Below, piece after piece: positions 1-11,395 of a stretch of DNA of 64,000 nucleotides. This DNA is from Chrysopilus asiliformis (Eukaryota; Arthropoda; Insecta; Diptera; Rhagionidae). The DNA is taken from the NCBI GenBank assembly GCA_964034945.1, contig OZ035963.1:1798001-1862000 (forward strand). The letters are read 5' to 3'. The position numbers and the translations under genes were made by a program. The notes under the pieces were generated by a model that worked only from the letters and a program-made list of their open reading frames with translations, was not told where the DNA came from and did not search any database. The stretch's first letter is position 1. The number at the start of each line of letters is the position of its first letter.

Positions 1-1362
1 TCTCGGTCTTATAGTTATTCTGGCGATGAAACAAGAAAAGTCGAGAACAAGTCATCGAAAATAGTATGAAAGTGGATTTTACCCATAGAACATTCACAAA
101 GTGACGCCAAAAAATGAAATTATATAGTATATGAACACGGAGACTTATATATATAGCACTATATATACAATATAAAAATCAAAAAGTTTCGCGATTTATT
201 TCAAAGTTGTGCTCGCCTACTAAAATGATGATCAAAATATTGAAAACTTTGTTGAAAACTTTTCAACTTACTTTGTGTCTTTAAGTTTTCAATTTTGCTT
301 AACTGTGCAGGTCATTTTTTTTTCTAATGTTATTTTTAAACTTCCGATTTAAATACAAGACTTTGAAGTGATAATTTTGTCGTGCAGGTGAAGAATTTCT
401 TTTTTTTTGCCGTCTTCAAAAAGCACATGATATTAACGTGCTTTTCAATCAAAGTAAAATTTTAACCAATAAGATTTGTCTACTGTTATTGTTGTTGTAT
501 CTATTTGTTTAAAAATTAAACATATTTGTAACGAATACTACAATAGTTATTATTATTATTAGTACTACTATAAAAACTTAGTTTTTAAATCCTTTTTTAT
601 TAATTTTTTAATTGTTTTAGCTTAAATTTTTCCAAATTCAAATGCGACGATATATTTTTTAAATTTAAGTTCTAATTTATTAATGCTCTAGAAAAATTTC
701 AAAGGCAGTCAAAAATTCCTAGTCACTTTAAAAGTGTCTACAAGTGCGACTTTTCTTGTGCAAAAGAATCAAAATGTGAATTTTAATAAATTGAATGGTC
801 AAAAGTATTAAACTTCTTTTCCCAATTTCCAATAATAACGCAAAATTTCAAATTGTGACTAAAATTACTGCGTCAAAGTGTTGCAAATGGCTGTACACAA
901 GTTAGTAAGGTGATTTACACATAAAAATTTTCGTACGAAATTTAAATACACTGATTTTAATGCGTATTTGGTAACAAGTTCTGCAGAGCACCAATGTCGT
1001 GCGTGTTTATTGTAAAAAAAAATTACACGAAATTCAATGGTACTGTTAATTTAATATTTGCATGTCGATAAAATTTGATAAAGAACCCAGGGGAAAAAAA
1101 ATTAAATAATTGACTGGCTTGTGTGTGGACGGGCAGAAGAAAACGGATAAAATAATAATAATTTTCAAAAAAAAAAACATCAAAGTGTAATGTAACATAT
1201 CAAAGTTATTTTTTTCAATAAAAAAAAAATGTTTGTGTGGAGTTTTCTTCAATAGATTTCGACGATGCTAGAGCAAAGTACACATACATAAGTTTTACTT
1301 AAACTATCAGGAGTTACTGGTGATTACTCAGCCGGGTGATTTTTTTTTCTCATCACGAATCG
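1..1362 (+). other. Upstream region and probable 5' UTR of the MYT1-family gene
   Basis: AT-rich sequence with homopolymer runs and no supportable open frame. The part just before 1363 is probably 5' untranslated. A possible acceptor (tactcag, ending at 1331) suggests that an upstream non-coding exon could splice in close to the start codon. I see no TATA box or initiator that I would defend, so the transcription start may lie inside this stretch or outside the window. Confidence 0.35.
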
Positions 1363-2515
1363 ATGATGGCTTTAGCTAAACGCCCCTTGACAAAAGATAC
1401 ATCAATTGAAAATGTTGTAAAGAACGAAGAACAGGAGATTGCAATTAAGCGAAAGAAACGTTCTAGCCGCGAAGATGTCGAGTTGTCAGCGAAACAACAG
1501 CATCACCAGCAACAGGACGAAAAGGCGACTTTGCCACAGAAAAAACGAGCACTATTGCCTGGCGGTACGGTCAATGGGAAAATTACAAATAATGCGAAAT
1601 TGAATTTGTCCGAGGATCAGGACGATGAGACTTTAATTCGAGAAACGCAGGCAGCATTAAAAAGTCTTTCTGGGAGCTGGCCTGACGCTCGTGGCTCCAT
1701 GTATCGGCTAAATGATCAGGATGAGAATCCACCTTTTCAAAATTTATTTGAGGAAAAGCACAAAGTTTCGCCAACAAATCAAGACAGTTACAATTCGTTT
1801 CAAAAGTACTCATCAAAATTTGACGGTAAGAACTTTAAACGTGAGACGGACTATTTGTACTTCTCGAAACAGAAGGAGAATGACCAGGCTCGACTGAATT
1901 CCCAGTATAAGATCAGCAGTGATTATGAAGATCATCACAGCCCAAAAATGGATCTCAATGGATCTATGGTTGATGATATTCGAAAGAAATTCGAAAGCGG
2001 TAGTATAATGAAAATCCCATTTTCACAGGCATCTGCCTTTAAGCCACCGACCGATACAAAACGCAATGGCGCCATCGGTTTCCCGGGTTCTATCCCATCA
2101 TACGCACCGGACTCGGCATTTTTGAATTATCCTCCGCCACCACCTCCACCGCCACCGCCGCAAGGATCGCAACCGAGTCTTGGCCTTACCGTTATACCCG
2201 ATGATAGTAAATCGGGAATTCTAACTGCAAAATCGGCGGCAGCTAAGGATAGCGATGATGAAATGGGAAAAACGATCGAGACTCCAGATTCGAAGCAGTA
2301 CACGATACTTCAGCCAGCCGGAATAGGAAGTCGTGCAGCATCCGTAATGCAGGATATTGCCAGGGAGGGAGTTGTTTCAGTATCCGCAGTTAGTTCCAGT
2401 TCAAATTCCAGTAGTCCTGGGATTGGTAATGTCGTCGTATCATCAACAACATCTTGTGATAAGATTGGCTTCGATCATGGCACACCATCATTTTCACCTG
2501 GGAGCATTAATCGAG
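1363..2515 (+). CDS. MYT1L-like: MYT1-family gene, coding exon 1 (N-terminal charged region)
   Basis: Encodes residues 1-384 and the first base of codon 385. The frame is open from 1336, but the first ATG is at 1363, followed at once by a second ATG at 1366 with better context (A at -3, G at +4). Either could initiate. The segment has a basic cluster IKRKKR near residues 28-33, suited to nuclear import, then a Gln/His-rich stretch, acidic patches, and ten consecutive prolines at about 257-266 encoded by mixed codons. The 3' part is Ser-rich. The donor is tcgag|gtaaaa. No zinc finger lies here, in contrast to vertebrate MYT1 proteins. An overlapping minus-strand frame (1583-1816) is a shadow. 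Confidence 0.85.
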
Positions 2516-3163
2516 GTAAAAATACTTGAGTTATTCTGATTGAATTTATATTTATGGGAATATGTAGAGAGATACTTATATGAACCCAATGTAAACCTAA
2601 GCACGTCATTAGAAGTGTAACAAACTACGTCAGAAAACATTTGATATTTGGATACGTGTCTCATCCTTTAAACATTTTCCAATTCGACATCTATTCTATG
2701 TGTAATTATTTTGACATTTACCTATTCCAATTAAGAAAACTGTTTATTTTGTCATTAACGTGAAATAAAAGGAATTTACATACTCTTTCCTAACGGGAGG
2801 AATATTGGCATTTGGCTCTAGAGTACCAAAACTAGGCGCTTAACTAAACACAATTCGAGTAGTTGATTGTTAATTTAGCTCAATGGTTGTTGTGTAGTTA
2901 AATTATACACACATAATCCTTATTAGATGTGAAAATTTTAAAACGAAACAAAACATTTGAAAAACGTGATACTAGTGACTTTAATTCAAATATTTGTGTC
3001 TGTGAAAAAATTTACAAGAAATGAAACAAGTTTTTTTTTCATGATTTCAATTGGATTTTTTTTCTCAAAAGAACGCCACAGATTTGTTTATCATAAAAAA
3101 TTCCCATCAAGATAATAAGATTTGAGTGATTGAAATACCAGAAGCCCTATCACCGAACACGTT

Positions 3164-3248
3164 ACGATTGGTTTGAATCGTAAATTCAATGTTGTTGTTT
3201 GGTAAAACACTAACAACAACATTGAATTTTCCAATTCGAACCAATCGT
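3164..3248. repeat. 85-bp palindrome, probably a transposon remnant
   Basis: Left arm starts ACGATTGGTTTGAATCGTAA and the right arm ends GAACCAATCGTA. The arms pair over about 36 bp with a short spacer. Just upstream, gccctatcaccgaacacg resembles the terminus of the larger element at 51100-52144, so this may be a deleted relative. Confidence 0.45.
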
Positions 3249-3369
3249 ATTTTGCTCAGGTTTGAATACGGATACGAATCTCAGAAGATAACTTGAAGGA
3301 AAGGATCTTTTGCTATGACATGTTAGACATTAAATAATATTATCATCCTGAGCTGTGTTTCGGCATTAC

Positions 3370-3587
3370 CACGTTCGTGACATTTGCTTTTTCTACTTTT
3401 TTTACATTTGGACATCGTGTACCACGGGTGGTACACTAGCGGTTTGTTTTCTGGCGGTTGTGCGCCATCGGTGGTACACGGTGCGTGTTTTTATATTACT
3501 TCCACAAAAAAACTACCGCACTATTTACGCGCGCGGTTTTAAAAAACTGTACATGTACCACCAGTGGTACACGATGTCACGAACATG
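3370..3587. mobile_element. Harbinger-like MITE flanked by TTA, with an empty-site relative in the window
   Basis: Terminal inverted repeats CACGTTCGTGACAT and ATGTCACGAACATG are flanked by TTA on both sides (one extra C on the left). Inside is another inverted motif, GTGTACCAC..GTGGTACAC. The host sequence around it (atcctgagctgtg..cggcatta / aagggtcttc) occurs uninterrupted at about 34668-34720. That relative defines the insertion point and the 3-bp duplication. Non-autonomous; no transposase is visible. Confidence 0.65.
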
Positions 3588-4302
3588 TTAAAGGGTCTTC
3601 TCCTAAACTCTGGCTCACAAAACTATAGTTTGTCTGGACTTTTTATTGTCTTAAGGATTTTTGTATTTCATTTTTGGAGTTTTCGTACGTAAAAAATGTA
3701 TTGTACACTCAAAATAAGATGTGGTCACATCGACAAAATACACGTTAATGCGTTATTAAATACCAGCTAACAAAGTTCCCGCTGTTGGATTAACAAAAAA
3801 AAAAAGAAATTTAGCATTTGTCAACTTAAAAAAAAATCTTTTTTATTATGAAAAAAAGTTATTCATAAATTGATTCATAAACTGGTATATTTTTTTGATA
3901 AAATTGCAAATCAAATTTTAAATAACTAACCAAATGAAATTGTCTTATTGATAAAATCAGTCCCAGCTATAAATTTTTATTTTATCAGCGAAACTATTAA
4001 AATTATTATGAAAAACACAGATTTATTAACATTTAACAATCTTTGTTTATCATTTTGATAGCATTTTCCGTTCAGTGTAATGAAGAAATTCCTAGAAAAA
4101 CGGTTCATCTAAACCTTATAAAAAATTTAAAATTCTAACCTTTTATCCGGAATCAGAAAAGATTTCTTATCGGCAAGTAGTATTTTAGATATTTTGTATT
4201 TTCACTTAGCTCGGTCTTTATCTAAATTCGGACTAGTTGCTATGAATCAAAATGTCCAAAAAATGATTGACTTTTTAATAGGATTTGTCAGTTTGAATTT
4301 AA

Positions 4303-4682
4303 AGGTCCCGCTCCACTTGAGAGTAAATGCCGGCGAGAACCTCTCGATAGCAGCTACTCGCAAATGAACACGTCTCTGAGAGTCGCTCGCAGAAACTCGC
4401 AAAAACTCGCGAGCTAGTTTCTGCGAGCTATCAAAAGTGATTCTACTCTTTAGTCGACACGCACCCACTGAACTCTCGTTGCTCGCCAGATACGAACGGC
4501 GTTTGAATTTCGCTAGTAGCTCTCGAGAACTCGCCAAAGCAAGATGTCAAAAAAATCAAGATATTGGTCTTGAAAGGAGAAAAATCGCCGAAATTAACTC
4601 TCAAATGGACAATCTCCTGCGAGTAACTCTCGAGAGTGTTTGAGAGTTACTCGCGTATTTACTCTCATGTGGGGCGGCACCT
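4303..4682. mobile_element. Harbinger-like MITE (380 bp) with TAA target duplication
   Basis: Termini AGGTCCCGCTCCACTTGAGA and the reverse complement AGGTGCCGCCCCACATGAGA share about 30 bp of inverted repeat and are flanked by TAA at 4300-4302 and 4683-4685. The interior is rich in ctcgcgag/gagagt palindromic motifs. The two short opposite-strand open frames inside follow from this symmetry and are not genes. Confidence 0.7.
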
Positions 4683-4989
4683 TAAGACCTTATGTTTTTG
4701 CGATCGTGGATTTATTATACTTTGTGTATTGTGGCTTTTTCAAAATGACTTTCGAATTTCTGTCCTATAGAAATGCTTTTGCAAGTTTTAAGACAAACAA
4801 ATAAAAGAATGCAAAAACATTAAATGAATCAACATTTATTTGATTGGAAGGCGTACTTTTTACGGCTCTTATTCAATGGTTCTAAGATTTCGTATTTTTT
4901 TTTTCAAAAAGTTCAGGGTCAAAAGTTTTAATTTTTGTTCTCAAATTTTCAAACTGAGTTGGAATCAATGCAAGCTATATAAATTTTAA

Positions 4990-5035
4990 ATGTGAGTAAA
5001 ATGTGAGTAAATTGTGAGTAAAATGTGAGTAAAAT
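4990..5035 (+). repeat. Short tandem repeat, about 4 units of 12-13 bp
   Basis: The unit is atgtgagtaaa(a), repeated almost perfectly in intron 1. No function is implied. Confidence 0.7.
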
Positions 5036-5201
5036 GCTAATCTAGGATGACTTTTAATAAAACAAATATTGGTCTCTATTCTGTAATTTTTTATAAATTG
5101 AAATTTTATCTTATTTTATGAAGATAAAATTTCTTCTTCATAAAATGAAAATAAAAGTTTTTGTAATTCGTATTACAAAATAAAACTATTTTACGAGTTA
5201 T

Positions 5202-5692
5202 TAAGGGTCTTCACAGTCCTCTTTTAAATTGCGAGTAATTTTACCGCTCGGTAATTCATTCAGTGAAATTTAACAGATTTTTACCGAGACGGTAATTTGG
5301 TTCATGTAAAAATGAATTACCGGATTCGGTAATTGTATACATGCCTTGAGTTGTGTTTTCCGGCCTGGTTATTCGGTATCAAGAATCAACCGCGAGTAAT
5401 GTTTTTAGTTGTCAAATTTTCTCGCTGGTTATCTCATCACTGCAAATTTTTTCAATTTTGATAGCCGTTGCCACAATAGAAATTCAAAAGAATACATCAA
5501 ACATGGATTTAATTAAAGGTATGTGTCATATTTTACAATCAAATTCGCAGTTCATGATTTGGTCACGTATCAAATAAAAGCGCTGTTCTCAAATCTGTGC
5601 TGTGGGATGTTCACAGCAGAATATTTTCAGTCTTTTAATATTACCGAAAATACCGAATACCCAAAATTGAAAGAGGACTGTGAATACCCTTA
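5202..5692. mobile_element. Terminal-inverted-repeat element, about 490 bp
   Basis: Termini TAAGGGTCTTCACAGTCCTC and the inverted copy TAAGGGTATTCACAGTCCTC. Possible 4-bp duplication TTAT on each side. Inside are repeated ttaccg/cggtaa motifs. No convincing transposase. Superfamily not assigned. Confidence 0.55.
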
Positions 5693-6014
5693 TTATTTCC
5701 ACAATTTCGGAATTCTCGAGATATTAGATATTTTTTTAAATAAATTTTATACGCTGCCACACTTTAGTAGACGAACTTCACAACGCAAATGCCAATTACA
5801 TTCATAAAATATGTTAAAATGGCTAAGAAATGACCTCCCGTGGTTCTTTTATGTTATGCCCGTAACAGGAAAAATTTTATGTTATAAACCGTAATATAGC
5901 ATGAAATTTCTCATACATTTTGAAAATTTGTTCATTTTAACATATAAAAAGATAAAATTTTTGTGCCAGAATAGATCCCATTATTTAATTTAGAACGGTA
6001 TTTAATAAACTGAA

Positions 6015-6332
6015 CGGATATATAAAAATGAGTTGGTGTCTGTCTGTCTGTTCCTCTTTCACGCAAAAACGACTGAACCGATTGACTTGAAATTTGGCAT
6101 GATTGTCTGTGGTAGTTCTGGTTCCAACATAGGCATGCGGAAAAGTAGCGCGAAGGGTGGGGGGAGTAAGGGGAGGGGGTAAAGTCATCTCGAAACTTAA
6201 CTCTTCCTCTATGTTACCCTTTCGCGGGGAAACTACCTAGCCGATTGGCCTGAAATTTAACTCCAACATAGACCAAAAAAAAAAGAAAAATTTGAAAAAA
6301 CTTAACTCGGCAACGACGGGTATGCAAGTTAG
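6015..6332 (+). mobile_element. Helitron-like non-autonomous element, degraded copy 1
   Basis: Matches the family defined by the copies at 19597, 25993 and 57258: (GTCT)n block, the cgattgacttgaaattt segment, the gggggagtaaggggaggggg segment, and the end cggcaacgacgggtatgcaag. The 5' terminal bases are missing, and the 3' end reads TTAG instead of CTAG with a damaged hairpin. An old copy in intron 1. Confidence 0.7.
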
Positions 6333-7104
6333 TAACAAATATTGTTGTTCTGGTCTGTAGTACCTTTTTAACATTAAACAGATAAAAATACTTTAGGAAA
6401 ACAATACCATTATTAAAAATCCATTTAAATACTTGAGAAAAATCGGAAAACCGGTAATTTATATTCACAATACTTTCAAGTACTTGACATTTCAGTGCCA
6501 GAATAGAGTAGCAAAATATACTTGTGCCCTTATTCGTTAAAAGCTTTTCACATATGCAAATCAACCGAAAACAATAAGAAATTTTTGCAATCTGCCAGAT
6601 GTCAAATAGAATTAATTTCTTTGTTTTGCAGTGGCAAAAATCTTTTTGCTCGTTTTTACTTTAGAAATTTTTGTTTGCCTTCTTAGATATGTGTTGAATT
6701 GAGTGATGAGCCAAATGCCAAGAGAAACATCTTCCATACTAATTTGCATAAGTATGTATGCTCGTTAAGTAGAAATAAAATTATGGGGGAAAAGTAAGCG
6801 AAAAGTGCGCTTAAGCTTGAATTTTAAGTCTCTTATGTGATGTCACAGGTGCAAAGGGAACAAATTTTTTTTTTTTTAATTTCTTTATTTTTTGGTAAAT
6901 ATTGTGAGAAATAGGGATAGTATTTTAAAATGTACAGTATTAACAATTGGGGCATAAATTTATTTAATTTAAAGGAGGGAGAAGGGTTTGTTGAAGAAGC
7001 TTTGTATTAACTATTAATAGTAATTATACTTAACGCAAAAAATTAAGTGTAAATCTATGACAGCCCCCAAAGGGATACTAAATTTTTTTTTTGTTATTTC
7101 AAAG

Positions 7105-7177
7105 AAGGAACCAAATGCCCCACACCTGGATGCAATGGACAAGGACATGTCACAGGCCTTTACTCACATCACAGAAG
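7105..7177 (+). CDS. MYT1L-like: MYT1-family gene, coding exon 2 (first part of finger 1)
   Basis: A 73-nt exon with in-phase junctions on both sides. It encodes [18 protein letters not shown] and the two histidines of finger 1. The closing Cys is on the next exon. The acceptor reads aaagaag, a NAGNAG arrangement: splicing at 7104 or at 7107 would include or drop one Glu without changing frame. The donor is acagaag|gtaatt. Residues about 385-408. Confidence 0.92.
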
Positions 7178-7248
7178 GTAATTATAGTTTTCTCCAAGTC
7201 GATATAGCATATTTATTTGATGGAAATATTATTCGATTTTATCTTTAG

Positions 7249-7289
7249 CTTATCTGGATGTCCTAAAAAAGATAAAGTGACCCCAGAAT
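7249..7289 (+). CDS. MYT1L-like: MYT1-family gene, coding microexon 3 (end of finger 1)
   Basis: A 41-nt exon between atctttag and gtaagt. Joined to exon 2 it completes HHRSLSGCP, the C-terminal part of finger 1, then KKDKVTPE. Skipping it would both remove the last zinc ligand and shift the frame (41 is not a multiple of 3), so it is likely constitutive. Confidence 0.92.
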
Positions 7290-8623
7290 GTAAGTAAAAA
7301 AAAATAATGTAGCCTATTTAGTTATAGTTTCTGTATGCACTTGCTGTAGTTTCCATCTAAAGGAAATTTGGTAGACTTTGATTCTATAATGCAAAAGTAG
7401 AAATTATACACTGAATATTAGTATTGAATATTAGTGATATAAAGCTTTTAATACAGTAAATATATTTCGTAAATACTGATGGCTAAAAAGTATTGTTTGG
7501 TGAAGACATCCGATGCATGCTTTGGATAAATCTTTTAAGCACGAAGTAGTGAAGTACACCTCCAGCGGGGTAGAGAGCTTTTTTAATGGTCCCCATAAAT
7601 AAAAGAGTTGAAACTAATTTAATTTTCTATTATTATTTATGTTGATCCACTTTAACCGAAATCTTGTATCTGAATTGTTTCTTTTTTTTAATTTCTGGAA
7701 ATAGAACTCTTCATTGGTTATTTTTGTGAAATATTTACAATGGAAGTAATTTTGCCTTATTATGGTGAATATTGAGTAAAGTAATAGTTATTAATTTAAA
7801 TATAATTGACGGACTTTGGTAAGTTATCTTTTGATTAAACTCTTAATGTACGACGAAATGATAAAATTCTCAAAACTGGATAAAATAGTTAAATGAATAT
7901 ATTTATTTAACATTTAATATTTTTCTCTCCCCCGCTATAAGGCCCGCCGTACACTTGAGCTAAGTTAGCTCAACTATGTGCCTGTTTAGAGCTTCACGTG
8001 GCGTGTTTCGTCACGTATTAAAGTGAGGATAATATGAACCGCTAAACGTCCACGTCTAAACAGGCACATAGCTGAGCTAACTTAGCTCAAGTGTACGGCG
8101 GGCGTAAGTCTATGGCAAATGATTGTCTTTATGTTGAAACATAAAAAAAAAAATATTTATTTTTAATTTTTAATTTTTGAGTAAATTTATAAGAAGCAAA
8201 AATTAAATTCAAAATCATGTTATTTCATATAAACTATTGGTATCAGTATTAAAGGTTTAATAATTTTCTTCTTATTGATTTATATGCCTATTAAAGATTA
8301 GTGAATTTTATCTATTGTGTTGTAATAATTGTGGGGTGAGAAAATGTATAATGTATGCAAATTGGCTATCTTTCAAAATTTAATGTGTCCTTTCTCTATG
8401 CAAATAAATCACAGTGAAAATTGTTAACAAAAATATTTTTATTTTTTTGAAGAAAAAGAAAATCATATAATCAAACGATTAATCCGTAAAACATTTTTTT
8501 TACTCAATATTTACCAAAATTAACAAAATTATTCACATTTTTTACATTTTATTTCACCACCGATGATGATCAATGATGGATAAAAAAATTAACATTAATG
8601 AAAATTAATAAAAAAAAAAAAAG
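7290..8623 (+). other. Intron 3
   Basis: AT-rich, with one MITE at 7941-8104. Nothing else recognisable. It ends in an A-rich run directly before the acceptor AG at 8622-8623, in place of the usual polypyrimidine tract. Confidence 0.6.
7941..8104. mobile_element. Harbinger-like MITE (164 bp), TAA target duplication
   Basis: Almost entirely inverted repeat: GCCCGCCGTACACTTGAGCT on the left and its complement on the right, arms about 48 bp, flanked by TAA at 7938-7940 and 8105-8107. The terminal core CACTTGAGCTAAG resembles that of the longer element at 17579. It looks recent because the arms are still nearly identical. Confidence 0.75.
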
Positions 8624-8821
8624 TATTGGCGATGCATGAAACGATATTAAAATGTCCTACTCCTGGCTGTAATGGCCGCGGACATGTAAGTTCGAACCGT
8701 AATACACATCGTAGCCTATCTGGTTGTCCAGCGGCGGCGGCCAGTAAGGCGGCGGCACGCGAAGCGAAATACCAAAACGGATTCATATTTCAACATAAAG
8801 CGACGACATTGTTTAGTGCAG
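8624..8821 (+). CDS. MYT1L-like: MYT1-family gene, coding exon 4 (finger 2)
   Basis: Encodes [20 protein letters not shown] and then [16 protein letters not shown], a complete CCHHC finger (residues about 433-457), followed by an Ala-rich stretch [14 protein letters not shown]. The AMHE linker and the [14 protein letters not shown] segment are hallmarks of the second finger of the vertebrate MYT1 tandem pair. The start is set by phase: the leftover T from exon 3 plus TA gives Leu. The donor is gtgcag|gtttgt. Confidence 0.93.
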
Positions 8822-9113
8822 GTTTGTTCCGTGAATCTTTTTCTACCACCCTCCTATAGCTAACGTTAGTATACGATTTTTTCAATTTTAATTAAGTATT
8901 TTTTTTTGGAATATATCACTTGTAATTAATATCAAATTTAAAATAGCTGCGTTTTTTAATTTATAAAAAAAAATACGGGGAGATCCCCATATTATTCGAA
9001 TGATTTTCATTTATGGAATCAAGGAAAAATGCAGTTATTTGTAAAAAATTCAAATCATTTTTTTGCATACATACACATTTTTATTCAATTGAAGATATTT
9101 TATTTGGTTCTAG

Positions 9114-10755
9114 CTCTGCATAATCAAAATTTACACAACGATAGTAGATCTTTGACAATTCCCAAATCATCTGATTTGAAAAGCTTATACGTCCATCAAA
9201 CAACAACAAATAATGATAATATAAATAATTTACAATCAAGAGAGATCAATGGTGATGATGGAATTAGTCGAAAATCAGACAAGGACAATGAAAAGCATAT
9301 AACTCGTGTAGAACTTAATGAATCGTCGAAATTAGCAACGAATTCATTTTTAAATAATAACAATATCAGTTGCATTAATAATAACAACAATACTAATAAT
9401 AATAATAACAACAGTAGTACTAAGTGTAATAATTTAAATTTAAATAACAACAACAACAATAACACAAATAATATTAACAACAATAATAATAGTAATAATA
9501 ATATTAATAGCAGTAGTAATTGTAATAATAATAGTAATAGTAATAATGTTCCAATGATTAAAACAGAATTCACACCAACAATAAAAAGTGAACAAGGGTT
9601 CGCAAAGAGTCCGATTCCAATCATTTCGTCATCAGGATCAGGTTCACAGCAACAACAGCCGTCGGCATCACAAAAATTTGACTCATACCTTAGCGATTCG
9701 AATTCCAGCTCATTTAACTCAGCTGCAATATCGGCCGATAGCCAATCGAAGGTCATTGCAAATGGTCAGCAGCTTCCACCCAACGCCCCCGGTGGCAATT
9801 TGCATTCATCTCACTTGTCAGCGCGGACAAATGATTTGGTCCTCCGCAATCCTGGCCCCCAGCAGATGCCACTTCAATCACAGCAACATCAGCAACACCA
9901 AGAGATGAATAGTTTTGTCGGGCTGCAGAATTCCCATATAAACGAACCAAATCCCCAGGACTCGCAACAGCAGCAACGCGGTCCATTTGAATCCACACCT
10001 GGCGGTGGAATAATGATGGGTGGTGGCGGTAATTCACATCATATGGCTATCGATGATCCCTACATCCGGGAGCAGCAAATGAGGTATTCGCATCAAATGA
10101 CTGACATAAGTGCCGCCATAGTATCGAAACCGTCGGTGTCCTATCACACCGATATGCTTGCACCTGGCCGGCCTTCCGTTTATGATGCGGCGACCATAAA
10201 TACGTCCACGCATCGTCCACCCTACGACATCACACAATCAATTCCAATTTCCACTGCGTTCGAACGCTACGATCCGAACTGCCCCACCCAACGCTCCAAC
10301 ATGTATCCATATCTCCAGCCAGCGTCCATGGAGGACATCAACAATCAGCAGAAATACCTACAGGAGCAGCAAATGGTTCACGCTAGCATGCTGAAGACCG
10401 AGCATGACGAGAATAATGGGCCGATTTACCCGAGACCCATGTACCACTACGACCCCACAGTTGGACCCTTGCCACCTGGATTTTCGGCTATAAACCTATC
10501 GGTCAAAGTGGCCGCTGCACAAGCGGCGGCTGCATCATATAAAGGAGGATCTCCTTCGCCCGGCGGTCCCGTTATCGATCTGTCAACATCGAGTGTGACG
10601 TCATCGAGCCCGCACGGTTTCAACTCACCCCACTACACACAACGGATGGCCGGAAGCCCGCAACCGGGTTCCAGTCCGCATCATTTAGCTAGCCCTCAAG
10701 TGCCAAGTCCGCAGGGACAAACGCTCGATTTAAGTGTTACTCGCTTACCCCACAG
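9114..10755 (+). CDS. MYT1L-like: MYT1-family gene, coding exon 5 (large low-complexity central region)
   Basis: A 1,642-nt exon, residues about 489-1035. It begins after ggttctag. It carries an Asn-rich tract (about 559-623), then two PSI-KxE sites, IKTE (627) and IKSE (635), that fit the SUMO-attachment consensus. A third, LKTE, lies further on. Gln/His-rich, Gly-rich and Pro/Ser-rich stretches follow. Two DLS motifs (VIDLS at about 975 and LDLS at about 1026) resemble CtBP co-repressor docking sites. This region corresponds in position to the variable middle of vertebrate MYT1 proteins but shows little direct similarity. The donor is cccacag|gtagtg; reading through it would stop within two codons. 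Confidence 0.88.
9323..9517 (+). repeat. AAT/AAC trinucleotide-rich tract encoding poly-asparagine
   Basis: About 65 codons, mostly AAT and AAC mixed, encoding an Asn-rich run broken by S, T, I and C. The mixing of codons argues for maintained protein composition rather than a fresh microsatellite expansion. Length is likely polymorphic. The leucine-rich minus-strand frame here is its shadow. Confidence 0.85.
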
Positions 10756-10826
10756 GTAGTGTGACTTTGATGGCCGAAACTGTTTGGTAGAATTTGGTTT
10801 TTTTTTCTTGTTTCGAATGATTTTAG

Positions 10827-11059
10827 TGCCGGAACCAGCCCCCAGTACGCCACGCATCCCGATGGTAGTTTGAGTCATTCCCATGCAGGATTTAATGGGC
10901 CGCGGTCACCGCAAACGGAGCCAGTCGACTTTAGTGGGCCGCCGAGACCTCTAGGATTTGGGCTTGTTGGCCACATCGGACCCCCTGGACCCTATAGCCG
11001 AGAATCGACCCCAGATAGTGGTGGATCACACTATATAGATAGCTATCGGGATCCTAGTG
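10827..11059 (+). CDS. MYT1L-like: MYT1-family gene, coding exon 6
   Basis: A 233-nt exon, residues about 1036-1113, rich in Pro, Gly and Ser. It contains PVDFS (about 1068), another motif resembling the CtBP PxDLS class. The acceptor gattttag is preceded by a clear T-rich tract and the donor is ctagtg|gtaaac. The preceding intron is only 71 nt. Confidence 0.85.
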
Positions 11060-11395
11060 GTAAACACAGAAACGTTACTTTAACTTTGGGTCAATGCGGG
11101 TAAATGTAAACTTTAGTCGATGTAAATGTAAACAAACGGTTGCTCCTTTGCGGACGCATTTAATACATGATTTGAGCAGGAGTTAGTCGTTATTTAAATA
11201 AGTTAAATTTGTGTTTACATTCACATGCCTTGATTGTAAATTTTTTAGGTTGTTTTTTTTTTGTTTGGGAATTCAACTTGGTGTTAAACTACATTTACTT
11301 TAAGTTAAGCAGGCAAACTTTTGCTCTTATCCATTTTGTTAAATGGTCTGAAATTGAAACAGTTCTTACGAGATCTTTTTGTGTATCTTTAACAG

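Larger units (their letters stand above)
2516..7104 (+). other. Intron 1 (4.6 kb), repeat-rich
   Basis: Carries two Harbinger-like MITEs, a 490-bp terminal-inverted-repeat element, a short palindrome, a 12-13 bp tandem repeat and a Helitron-like copy, each listed separately. The remaining stretches (2530-3120, 3600-4300, 4690-4985, 5700-6010 and 6340-7100) are AT-rich and I see no gene in them. The short open frames here lack coding character. Confidence 0.6.

Noticed and set aside
9196..9756. Leucine-rich 186-codon minus-strand frame
   Set aside because: It is the reverse of the AAT/AAC poly-Asn tract in exon 5, so the Leu run is an artefact.
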